IMG/VR virus record: IMGVR_UViG_3300025141_016046
Location: 1-64,000 of that record
Length of the DNA stretch: 64,000 bases
Strand: one strand, 5' to 3'
Origin: a virus
Of this stretch, positions 45,999-53,521 are shown piece after piece; the stretch's first letter is position 1; every line of letters starts with the position of its first letter. The notes under the pieces are model-generated. The model did no database searches. It worked only from the letters and a program-made list of their open reading frames with translations, and was not told where the DNA came from. A program made the position numbers and the translations under genes.

Positions 45999-46038
45999 CT
46001 TTACCTTCCCAGTACTAAATATATGCTCAGATAAATAA

Positions 46039-47322
46039 TCAGCCCGCTATCTCATTTGCAACAGCATTAAAAATCTCTCCCTCACCAAAGATTATTCCAA
46101 CTATCGATACCGCTAACCACTTTACAAATCTACCGATCAAGACAACTAGTGTTGCAGCCTTTGTAATAAACTCTTCTGGATTGCCAAAAATAGCTTGAAT
46201 TATTGATAAAATAATTTCTAAAAGTAACTCAATCAACCCTACGACTCCCTTTGCAAGAGCAGCAAGGATTGATAGGATAAATTCTCCAAGAGCTACCGGG
46301 TTAGTAAAGATATTTGTAATCCAGTCGATTATTGCCTGAAAGACGCCCAATATCCTAGCTAGAATGTTCCCATCAGGTAGTTGAAGAAACATGTCCAAGC
46401 TAAGCGATGGAAGATTAATATTAAATATGTCCAGCGACAGCGTGGGAATGTTTAAGACCCACTCAGGAAGTGTAGGTAATAATGAAGGAATGTCAGGAAG
46501 AGCTAGAAGTGTTAAAAGAAAATCTAAGATTGCCTCTTTGATCTTAGAAAAAATATGATCTTGTACCCAGCTTATGATAGCTTTTAGCTTTTCCTTAATT
46601 GCGTCAATGATCTTACTTTTAAGATCTAGATCCTTTATAAATTCAATAATTTCATAAATAATTCTTGTAATATCATCTAAAAGCCCTATTATCGGCGGGT
46701 AGCCAAATAGAATCAATAGCTCGTCAACGCCATCAAGCATTGGCAGCGACTTAGCTATCATCGCTGCTAATATTATTGCTGCAGATGCAAGCTTCTCAAG
46801 AATTTCTGACAGCTTCAATCCCTCAAGATCAAATGCTATTCTATCTGCGTAGTCATCTATTTTGTCTCCAAGATGCTCTCTAAACTCCTCAAGTCTAGAC
46901 CTTATCTCATCTTGAATTAGGGGCACTGTCTCCTTTATAACCGCACCAATTTTTGCAACAATCCTTGTGGGATCAATAAATCCGACTTGCAACCCGACGG
47001 GAGAGTCAATGTTAAAGTCTAGCATTTCTGCAACTGATGCGGAAAAATCTAAAATTGTCTCATTTGCTGGTGTAAATTGCTCAGGGTCTGCCTCAATCAT
47101 ATCAGCTATGTCGGAATTTCCCTGGAACTCTATGGGAATAAGCGTCTCTGTTACACCGGGCAAGACGTATGCACTTGCAGAAGGAGAGGCACCCGATGTT
47201 CCGTTTCTAATAACATCAACTGAGTCTGTCATAATTGCAGCTTTTTGAGACTCAGTAAGTGTAGCAAGACCTGTATCGGGGTCCTCTGTTAGAATTCCAG
47301 ATGCTACAAGCGCTGACGCCAT
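46039..47322 (-). CDS. Highly hydrophobic protein between spike and wedge genes (427 aa)
   Basis: The function is not recognised. The N-terminal about 110 residues are polar. From about residue 120 the protein is a succession of long hydrophobic or amphipathic helices: ILEKLASAAIILAAMIAK, a Pro-punctuated part (LLPTLPEWVLNIPTLSL), LGEFILSILAALAKGVVG, LIELLLEIILSIIQAIFG and a C-terminal VGRFVKWLAVSIVGIIFG. It has no signal peptide. It is coupled to the gp5-like spike gene (TAATG) and followed by the gp25-like gene, so it is probably a tail or hub component. Candidates are a membrane-interacting pilot protein released on contraction or an unusual hub filler. Confidence 0.7.
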   Translation of the reverse strand: MASALVASGILTEDPDTGLATLTESQKAAIMTDSVDVIRNGTSGASPSASAYVLPGVTETLIPIEFQGNSDIADMIEADPEQFTPANETILDFSASVAEMLDFNIDSPVGLQVGFIDPTRIVAKIGAVIKETVPLIQDEIRSRLEEFREHLGDKIDDYADRIAFDLEGLKLSEILEKLASAAIILAAMIAKSLPMLDGVDELLILFGYPPIIGLLDDITRIIYEIIEFIKDLDLKSKIIDAIKEKLKAIISWVQDHIFSKIKEAILDFLLTLLALPDIPSLLPTLPEWVLNIPTLSLDIFNINLPSLSLDMFLQLPDGNILARILGVFQAIIDWITNIFTNPVALGEFILSILAALAKGVVGLIELLLEIILSIIQAIFGNPEEFITKAATLVVLIGRFVKWLAVSIVGIIFGEGEIFNAVANEIAG

Positions 47323-48713
47323 TACTTCACCAGAACTTTAGTTGCCAGCGTGCTAAAATGAATTGGGGATTCAAGCTCGGGTGATCCTTCTGGATATCCT
47401 AAAATTCCCTGCGCTACTGTGAGAACAGGTGCTGCAGACACAGAGCCCTCTGTCTCTGATGTAAATGTTGGATTTGTTGTCAATATTGCCTTATCAGCGT
47501 CATCTCCTCCAAGCTTTATGACACCCTCGGGGCCTGGAATAAAGACAATATTTCCATCTGCCTTGAGAACAACAGCTGATCCTGTATCAGCATCACCAAT
47601 TGTAATCTTCATGTCCTCTCTTGCAACCAGTCTAACCTGCGTGCTCTTTAATACTATTGCTGGCTTGCCACCTTCTGACCTGTCCATTCCCTCCACATCT
47701 ATGGCGAACATACTGTCTGCGTCTGTCTTCATAGATACGTAAATTCTTGACAAGTCTAGGGAGAAATCAGGTGATCCTTCTGCGGGATTGTCAACACCAA
47801 GCAGCAATTCTTTTCTAGGGTGTTTTGATATTTCATTGTAGCCTCTTTTATTTGTTACACCCTTTTTTGTATATGCAGCAGAGGTTGAATTAGACTGCCC
47901 CCTTCCTACACAAATATCTATTGCACCCTGGCCAGGATCCTTCATGGAAGTTCCAAATGACTTAAATGGTCTATCTCCTGTCGAGTTATAGTCTGTCCCC
48001 ATGACTATGCTTGTATTGTTTGAACCCTGTAGGACAACATCGCCTACTCGTTTTGAAATTCTAGGAACGGGCTCACCAATAAATTCATTTACACTGAGAT
48101 TTCCTCCAAATGATGTTGCATTTTTTACTATTTTTCCAAACCCATGTGACCCTGCAAGTGTTCTTTTCTTTCTTGAGTGAGGATCACCATTTGGAAATCC
48201 TGGAACAGCTTTTTGATTTTTATCTCCTCCTGCACCTAGAAGGAGTGGTATACCACGATCTTTTGTAAGAGATCTATATTGATGAGACCTGTCAGCATGT
48301 GTATAATTTAAATCATCAACCTGAAAGTCTCCACATTTTCTGCTTATCCAGTAGCCTAGTGTTTTGTCATCTGTCTTCTCATAGATTACCCAAACATGCT
48401 CTCCTGGCTTAATTGGTAGACACAAATGAGGTGAAAAGAACGGATAGAATATCTCTCTCTTATCAGTAACACCCATTCCATCGTTTACTCTAACACCTAT
48501 AATACTATTCATTGGCATTCTTTTAATGAAGTTTGGATTTATTATGTTATCTCTTTTACCCCTACCTGACTTTAACTGTCTTATAAGCGTCTTTCTAACA
48601 CTAACTGGATTTGAAACAAACTCTGTTACAACAGCTGTGTGAAACAATTGTATAGATTGTTTTTGAGAATTATCTGATGTATATCCCAGGGGATCAGATG
48701 GATTAAACGGCAT
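47322..48713 (-). CDS. 5: Baseplate hub/spike protein with OB-fold (T4 gp5-like)
   Basis: The membrane-piercing spike at the tip of the tail tube. Residues about 30-140 fit the gp5/VgrG OB-fold (TLIRQLKSG, SIIGVRVNDGMGV, FYPFFSPHLCLPIKPGEHVW, VIYEKTDDKTLGYWISR). The C-terminal part (about 320-420) has short strands typical of a beta-helix shaft (AIVLKSTQVRLVAREDMKIT, VVLKADGNIVFIPG). T4 gp5 also carries a lysozyme domain, which I do not see here. It lies with gp25- and gp6-like genes and just downstream of the late sigma gene. Confidence 0.85.
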   Translation of the reverse strand: MPFNPSDPLGYTSDNSQKQSIQLFHTAVVTEFVSNPVSVRKTLIRQLKSGRGKRDNIINPNFIKRMPMNSIIGVRVNDGMGVTDKREIFYPFFSPHLCLPIKPGEHVWVIYEKTDDKTLGYWISRKCGDFQVDDLNYTHADRSHQYRSLTKDRGIPLLLGAGGDKNQKAVPGFPNGDPHSRKKRTLAGSHGFGKIVKNATSFGGNLSVNEFIGEPVPRISKRVGDVVLQGSNNTSIVMGTDYNSTGDRPFKSFGTSMKDPGQGAIDICVGRGQSNSTSAAYTKKGVTNKRGYNEISKHPRKELLLGVDNPAEGSPDFSLDLSRIYVSMKTDADSMFAIDVEGMDRSEGGKPAIVLKSTQVRLVAREDMKITIGDADTGSAVVLKADGNIVFIPGPEGVIKLGGDDADKAILTTNPTFTSETEGSVSAAPVLTVAQGILGYPEGSPELESPIHFSTLATKVLVK

Positions 48714-48716
48714 TTT

Positions 48717-49082
48717 TTAGCTTCCTATCTGATTGAATATATCTTCTGGGTTTATTACTTCATCATTTTCTTCTGCTTTTCCTACAAGCTCTGCTAACCT
48801 AAGTATCTGATCATTTGATTTTGACATTCTCTCAAGGTATTTAGACATTATAGGCCCAAATGTTGCATGATTTGCAGAATTTCCTTGTGATTGCTTCATT
48901 AAATCCATAAAAAGAATAGATGCATTCTCTCTATCATTTAAGGCATTTTCATAAATTTCTTTCCATAAAAGCTTTTTCTTATCTTTTGTGCTTTCAATTG
49001 CGTCTAAGATATCACCAAAGTCTTCTATTTTTTTATTTTTTTTATTAATTCTCTTTTGGAGATCTGATATTTTATTTGACAT
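48717..49082 (-). CDS. Small coiled-coil protein between sigma and spike genes (121 aa)
   Basis: No family is recognised. The protein is helical and charged, with a coiled-coil-like start (ISDLQKRINKKNKKIEDFGD) and a middle helix rich in Lys, Asn and Met, and it ends in an acidic tail with NPEDIFNQIGS. I start it at the ATG 49082, which has AAGGGGGC upstream, rather than at an ATG 12 codons earlier lying inside the sigma gene. Position next to the gp55-like sigma makes a gp33-like co-activator conceivable; position next to gp5 makes a baseplate assembly role equally possible. Neither can be decided from the sequence. Confidence 0.65.
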   Translation of the reverse strand: MSNKISDLQKRINKKNKKIEDFGDILDAIESTKDKKKLLWKEIYENALNDRENASILFMDLMKQSQGNSANHATFGPIMSKYLERMSKSNDQILRLAELVGKAEENDEVINPEDIFNQIGS

Positions 49083-49095
49083 TTTTTTAGCCCCC

Positions 49096-49836
49096 TTAAA
49101 AGAATATATCAAACTCACCCTGTTTCACGAGAGATTTATAGTGCTTTCTAATAGAAGACATGGCTATTGATAGCTGCTTGGGATTAAGATTTGATATGTC
49201 ACGTAGGTATACAAAGATTGCTCGCTTATTTAGTAGATCAATATCATCAATCTTTTCAAAAAGAGTAATGATTGCATCTATGCAAGCTAGCTCATTCTCA
49301 CCTGAGAGTTTTTGCTTTATCTCTGTCATAAGAGAGAATAGATTTTCCATAGACTCTCTTTTTATCATGTCAGTATCTTGAGGTGGAATTACCTTATAGC
49401 CTTCAATTGCACCCATATCTCTTCTACTAATTGAAAGTGGATCATCAAGACTTACCTGTCTTCTTATTTGCTTTACTCTCTGCTTGCTTTTAATTATAAG
49501 CCAATTTTTTGCAACAACGTTAAAATATGAAAAAGCCTTGGTTCCCCTTGTGTGGTCAAACTTATTTAATGTCTCATATAGAAATACGACACAGTCAGAC
49601 TTAAGATCCTCATAAGAAGAGTGTGAAGACTTAAACCCGTGAATGAAGATTAAATTTTCGACTAGCTTGTCGAATGCTGGAAATATCTTGGAGACATATA
49701 TCTTTTCTCTATCTTTTGGGCACTCCATTCCTTGAAACTTAATGATGGAATTGTGCGTCTCTTCATTGAAATAGAGAATTCTCTTTCCTTTTCCCCTCTT
49801 TCTTCTTATCTTAACGAATTTCTTTTTTCCCTTCAC
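49096..49836 (-). CDS. 55: Late-transcription sigma factor (T4 gp55-like)
   Basis: This sigma-70 relative directs host RNA polymerase to late promoters. A region-2 pattern is clear around residues 70-118: YEDLKSDCVVFLYETLNKFD, HTRGTKAFSYFNVVAKNWLI, followed by a basic KSKQRVKQIRRQVSL segment. At 246 aa it exceeds T4 gp55 (185), with a basic N-terminus. The C-terminal EFDIFF ends in hydrophobic residues like the sliding-clamp-binding tail of T4 gp55. The start is a GTG at 49836 with GAGGGT upstream. The candidate TATAAATA at 9659-9666 would be its kind of target. Confidence 0.85.
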   Translation of the reverse strand: MKGKKKFVKIRRKRGKGKRILYFNEETHNSIIKFQGMECPKDREKIYVSKIFPAFDKLVENLIFIHGFKSSHSSYEDLKSDCVVFLYETLNKFDHTRGTKAFSYFNVVAKNWLIIKSKQRVKQIRRQVSLDDPLSISRRDMGAIEGYKVIPPQDTDMIKRESMENLFSLMTEIKQKLSGENELACIDAIITLFEKIDDIDLLNKRAIFVYLRDISNLNPKQLSIAMSSIRKHYKSLVKQGEFDIFF

Positions 49837-49857
49837 TACTTAAGACCCTCCTCAAAT

Positions 49858-50151
49858 CTACTCTGATACAGCATTTTCATCAATTGATCCGAGAATATTG
49901 GCAACATGAAGAACAGACTCTCTAGTTTCCTTTATATCTCTAATAACTTGCCTAATCTCAAGACTGTCAAAAAAAACAGGTGTTTCAAGAATGCTTGTCA
50001 TTGAAGAGTATTTTTGATCTAGAACATCTAGAGACTCTTCAATACCATCTTGCAATCTTAGTATCAGTGTGCCAAATTTATAATTATAATAAACTGACAG
50101 ACATAATAACAAAGAAAGTGTAGTGGTAGAAGCAATCCAGGCCCAGGTCAA
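49858..50151 (-). CDS. Small membrane-anchored protein (97 aa)
   Basis: One N-terminal membrane segment is visible (about residues 3-22, WAWIASTTTLSLLLCLSVYY), followed by a soluble helical domain with heptad-like leucines and isoleucines, so a type of N-anchored protein facing one side of the host membrane is likely. I recognise no family; size and topology would fit a spanin or lysis accessory, but no lysis genes are nearby. The start is TTG 50151, which overlaps the stop of the glycosyltransferase gene (TTGA), with a GGAGAAG ribosome-binding site upstream. Confidence 0.6.
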   Translation of the reverse strand: MTWAWIASTTTLSLLLCLSVYYNYKFGTLILRLQDGIEESLDVLDQKYSSMTSILETPVFFDSLEIRQVIRDIKETRESVLHVANILGSIDENAVSE

Positions 50152-51314
50152 GATCTTCTCCAGTAGACTTCATCAATTAAAGCGTCATACTTCACACTGA
50201 TTGCTCTTTGAGAAAATGTTTCTTTTAACTTACTAGAAAGGTCGGAAGCCCACTGCTCAGGCTTTTTATAATTATTTCTAAATTTTGTAACTTTCTTTTT
50301 AAAGTCATCCTCAACTGGATCAGCCCATCTAAATCCCTTAAGAAAGATTCTTCCATCAACTCTGCTCTCTGGAATTGTAACTAGGTCATAATTGACAGGT
50401 ATAAATTTCCCTAGATTAAGAAAGTCTAAGTGTCCTGACCAATTTGTTGCAATGACTGGTATTTTTGCAGCAGACGCCTCTAAGAGTGGGAGTCCGAAGC
50501 CTTCGCCTCTAGTAAGACTTACAAGGCATTTTAGTGAATCTACTGCGTAAAGAGATGCAACTTCATCGCCAGTCATATTTCCATGAAGAAGGTGAACTCT
50601 GGGATACGGTCCTTTTCTGGCTTCTGCTATTACCTGGTTTATCTTTTGAAGTGTGATCTGTCTATCTATTCTTGTACCTCTCCCATGATTTGTCTTTATT
50701 ATAATTCCTACATCTGGATCATCACTAAATGATTCAAATAGCCACTTTAGTGTGAAAAGAAGATTTTTTCTATCATTGTACGGATCTCCTCCGGTAAATT
50801 GACCAAACACTAAAAAATTAAAATCAGTGTCTAGCTCAATGTCAAGAGGCATTGGATTTTCATCTATTTGCTCAATGTATGACTCAGGAACAACATGGAC
50901 AGGTGTGGTAGGTGTTCCTGTTCTCATTATAGTATCTCTAATGTGCTCAGTTGGAACTATAACAGCATCCATGTCATTAATTCTAGATATCCATTCTGGA
51001 TTGCACGTATCTGTTTCTACAAATGCACTTACGCCTATATTAAATTCTGCAAGATTTGGATCCCACTCATCTGGTAGTTGAACTTGAAAAGATATGTCAG
51101 GTTTTCCCGGAGACGGAGAGGATTTATTCATTATATCACCGATCAACCCTCCTTCCATTTCTGAATTGATCATCCATGAAGTATTTCCCCACTGGACAAC
51201 CTGTGCAAATAAATTAAAATCTTTTCTAGTCAAGAGCCACTTGAATATCTGCCTAGAGTGGGTTCCATACCCACTATAAGAAAGCAGCGGTGCTCTAATA
51301 ATAACATTCTTCAT
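50148..51314 (-). CDS. GT4-type glycosyltransferase (388 aa)
   Basis: A GT-B-fold retaining glycosyltransferase. The N-terminal domain begins MKNVIIRAPLLSYSGYGTHS with the glycine-rich loop of GT4 enzymes; the C-terminal domain starts near FNFLVFGQFTGGDPYNDRKN (about residues 165-183), and carries the EX7E motif EGFGLPLLE (Glu271 to Glu279) with preceding ASLYAVDSLKCLVSLTRG. The sugar donor and acceptor cannot be read from the sequence. It forms a pair with the next gene, another GT4 enzyme. There is no membrane segment, so it acts in the cytoplasm. Confidence 0.88.
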   Translation of the reverse strand: MKNVIIRAPLLSYSGYGTHSRQIFKWLLTRKDFNLFAQVVQWGNTSWMINSEMEGGLIGDIMNKSSPSPGKPDISFQVQLPDEWDPNLAEFNIGVSAFVETDTCNPEWISRINDMDAVIVPTEHIRDTIMRTGTPTTPVHVVPESYIEQIDENPMPLDIELDTDFNFLVFGQFTGGDPYNDRKNLLFTLKWLFESFSDDPDVGIIIKTNHGRGTRIDRQITLQKINQVIAEARKGPYPRVHLLHGNMTGDEVASLYAVDSLKCLVSLTRGEGFGLPLLEASAAKIPVIATNWSGHLDFLNLGKFIPVNYDLVTIPESRVDGRIFLKGFRWADPVEDDFKKKVTKFRNNYKKPEQWASDLSSKLKETFSQRAISVKYDALIDEVYWRRS

Positions 51315-51324
51315 TCAAAAATTC

Positions 51325-52572
51325 CTATAGGCTAAAAAATTCCCAAGCTTTATAATCATCTTTCCAATTTTCAGAAAGCTCTTCAAGTGTAGTGTGCCAG
51401 CCGTCTACTGTACTTTGTAGAGAAAAGCAATCCTTTGCGTAATCTATACACTTCTTTCTAAGAGATAGCTTTTCATCTCTAGAGAGCTGAGAGATTTTAA
51501 GCAAACCTTCCGCTACTGTATCGCAAGAAACATAGTCTTCATAAATGTATGGAACTTGCTGAGATCCTACTAGTGATCTGAATTCTACTGGAAGTGCGAC
51601 TCCATTTTCCGAACCATCTCTATGATCAACAACCTGTCTTGTTAAACCACCTGTCTTTACAGCGACAATAGGACAGCCTGTCATCATTCCTTCAAGTGTT
51701 GAGAGGCCAAATCCCTCTGCATAGCTAATATTGATACATGTGTCAGATATATTATAAAGCACATTTATTTTATCAAAGTCTAATCTCTCTGTAGAAAAAT
51801 AGACATTATTTATTATTCCATGATGCTGACAGTTTTTAATTAGATTGGGACCTTCCTGATCATATGGGTCTGTATGCATAAGAAGCGTTGCATTTCTATG
51901 CCCCTCTGTCGCTTCAAGCTTATCTAAAAAAACCTTCCAGGACTCTATGACATCAGAAGGTCTCTTTCTCTTGGCATTTCTATTAATCCATATTGCTACA
52001 AAGTGATCAATCCTTTCATCACCGAGAATTTGACGCTTATAGCTTAGCCTCTCTGTTGATGACATTGGAAAAAATACATTATCAGGAACAGCATGTGGAA
52101 TAAAGTTAACTCTTCCGGGAACATTATCATTTATTAGTTCATATGTCATATGAGAGTGACAATTAATTAAGTCTGTAGATTCATATAGTACTTGATTAAA
52201 CTCAGGATAGGGTTCATTATCCCAAACATGCCACCATGCGATTGGACATATTTGATGAATTTCGTCTTCCATTTCAAAAAGCCAGATAAAAAATCTAGGA
52301 TCAGTAAAGATCAAAAGAATATCTGGTTTTTCAGTAGCAAGCGCAAGTCTTAGGAGATTTCTATCTCCAAATCCATCAATTGGTTTAATAATAAAGTCTT
52401 CATTTACAACAACTGTCTCATAATCAGTGTGCTTTAGTGCAGCTCCAAACTGTCTAAAAGTCCAGTGATTCTTTTCTAACAATCCATTAACAAGGTGTCT
52501 AGTCTGTGTGCCGACACCAGAAGTTGAAAGTGCATGATCTGATAAGATCACCACCTTTTTCTTTTCTGCCAT
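51325..52572 (-). CDS. GT4-type glycosyltransferase (415 aa)
   Basis: A second GT-B-fold glycosyltransferase, distinct in sequence from its neighbour. The N-terminal domain has VVILSDHALSTSGVGTQTRH, the donor-domain side has FVAIWINRNAKRKRPSDVIE, and the EX7E motif reads EGFGLSTLE, followed by GCPIVAVKTGGLT. The upstream leader carries a small hairpin (52585-52607) whose 3-prime arm runs into the GAGGAT ribosome-binding site. A TATAAT-like element lies just before it, so this gene may have its own promoter. The role in the glycan island is unknown. Confidence 0.88.
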   Translation of the reverse strand: MAEKKKVVILSDHALSTSGVGTQTRHLVNGLLEKNHWTFRQFGAALKHTDYETVVVNEDFIIKPIDGFGDRNLLRLALATEKPDILLIFTDPRFFIWLFEMEDEIHQICPIAWWHVWDNEPYPEFNQVLYESTDLINCHSHMTYELINDNVPGRVNFIPHAVPDNVFFPMSSTERLSYKRQILGDERIDHFVAIWINRNAKRKRPSDVIESWKVFLDKLEATEGHRNATLLMHTDPYDQEGPNLIKNCQHHGIINNVYFSTERLDFDKINVLYNISDTCINISYAEGFGLSTLEGMMTGCPIVAVKTGGLTRQVVDHRDGSENGVALPVEFRSLVGSQQVPYIYEDYVSCDTVAEGLLKISQLSRDEKLSLRKKCIDYAKDCFSLQSTVDGWHTTLEELSENWKDDYKAWEFFSL

Positions 52573-52584
52573 TGATCTACTATC

Positions 52585-52607
52585 CTCAGTGAAATATTAA
52601 CACTGAG
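52585..52607 (-). promoter_or_regulatory. Leader hairpin ahead of the 415-aa glycosyltransferase gene
   Basis: The plus strand reads CTCAGTG, nine bases, CACTGAG: a perfect 7-bp inverted repeat in the gap between the nuclease and glycosyltransferase genes. On the mRNA the downstream arm continues directly into GAGGAT, the ribosome-binding site for the ATG at 52572, so folding could hide the site. A TATAAT sequence lies just upstream on the same strand (about 52610-52617). There is no U-run after the stem, so it does not look like an intrinsic terminator. Confidence 0.45.
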
Positions 52608-52622
52608 ATATTATAAAGTAAA

Positions 52623-53456
52623 TCACGTACAATGTTCTGTATTTTTAAATTGACAGTAAGTGCAGGAATCTCTATTTTTTAAAAACATTCCTCTGTATAC
52701 AGAGGCTATCATGCTATTCATCATCTTGATACCCTTCTCTAGAGTCTTAGGTCCTACAGATACTGTTACAAGCTCACAGATGCGTCCTGGCTTACCCCCA
52801 CGCTTTAATAGGATAAATCCACATCTTACGTCCTTAAGTGGCACAGAATGCTTTCTAGCCCAAAAGTGCTTATATAGAATAAGTTGCGCTGTCATTAGTA
52901 GACTTTGCTTTTTTTCTCTTCTCCAGCCATAGGATTGAGCTGTTTTCCAGTCTAAAATCCAGTAGTTATATCCCTCGTCCTTTTTCTTTGGAACCTTAAT
53001 TACTGCATCAATAAATCCTTTAAACTTTACAGTCTTTCCCTCAATCTCTTCATAGAGATATTCCTCAGCTTTTACAGGCTCCCAGTTAGGAAATGTGTCA
53101 TCTAGAAAGCTAGGAACTTCATCCCACATATTTTCTGCCCACTGGCACCATGTCTCTACAGGCGCGTACTTATACCAACCAGGCTGTTTTTCAACCCACT
53201 CAGGATTATCAAATCCGTTCTTTTCCCATGCAGATGTTATGTCATTAAAAAGCTTTTTCTTATCAACCTTTCTAGTCTCAAGAAGCGTTTCACAGCCTTC
53301 ATGAACTGCTGTTCCAAAATCAAGATAGGGTGAAGGTTCAAAAGTGTCGATCTTGTCGATGTACATAAGCTTGTGTCGCCAGGAGCACTCCTTCCATATT
53401 TTCACTTCAGAAAATGAAATATGTGGCTTTCCTGTTGGAAAATTATTTTCAGTCAT
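52623..53456 (-). CDS. RecB/Cas4-type PD-(D/E)XK nuclease with probable Fe-S cluster (277 aa)
   Basis: The order of motifs matches the AddB/Cas4 branch of the RecB nuclease family: Cys24 (WKECSW), His52 (GTAVHEG), Asp150 (GFIDAV), Asp169-Trp-Lys171 (ILDWKT), the QXXXY motif Gln191-Tyr195 (QLILY) and a final CX2CX7C (Cys265, Cys268, Cys276). One distant and three C-terminal cysteines are the usual ligands of a 4Fe-4S cluster in this family. It probably acts on DNA ends in recombination or degradation. The context is unusual: it lies among glycosyltransferase and sulfotransferase genes and no CRISPR genes are present. Confidence 0.87.
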   Translation of the reverse strand: MTENNFPTGKPHISFSEVKIWKECSWRHKLMYIDKIDTFEPSPYLDFGTAVHEGCETLLETRKVDKKKLFNDITSAWEKNGFDNPEWVEKQPGWYKYAPVETWCQWAENMWDEVPSFLDDTFPNWEPVKAEEYLYEEIEGKTVKFKGFIDAVIKVPKKKDEGYNYWILDWKTAQSYGWRREKKQSLLMTAQLILYKHFWARKHSVPLKDVRCGFILLKRGGKPGRICELVTVSVGPKTLEKGIKMMNSMIASVYRGMFLKNRDSCTYCQFKNTEHCT

Positions 53457-53500
53457 AATTCAATTATAATTAAAAATATAGAAAAGTACATGGAGTTCTA
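53457..53500. promoter_or_regulatory. Divergent intergenic region, probable bidirectional promoter
   Basis: These 44 bases separate the nuclease gene (minus) from the first sulfotransferase gene (plus). They are nearly all A/T. ATTATAAT at 53463-53470 is self-complementary, so a TATAAT -10 element can be read on both strands. A GGAG ribosome-binding site for the plus gene follows at 53492-53495. A -35 element is not convincing on either side. This is the only head-to-head junction in the window, so the plus genes need a promoter here. Confidence 0.5.
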
Positions 53501-53521
53501 ATGATTAGTGATGAAGAATAC
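53501..53521 (+). repeat. Direct repeat unit at the start of both sulfotransferase genes
   Basis: The first 21 bases of copy 1 (53501-53521) are identical to the first 21 bases of copy 2 (54325-54345), and similarity continues with scattered changes through most of both genes. This is the trace of a tandem duplication that has since diverged. Confidence 0.75.

Noticed and set aside
46039-47322. The hydrophobic 427-aa protein as holin or tape-measure protein.
   Set aside because: It is far too long and multi-segmented for a holin, and too short with the wrong pattern for the tape measure of a contractile tail; its position points to the baseplate.
52623-53456. Cas4-like motifs as a sign of a phage CRISPR-Cas system.
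   Set aside because: No repeat-spacer array and no cas1, cas2 or effector genes are seen anywhere in the window; the same motif set occurs in AddB and phage RecB-like nucleases.
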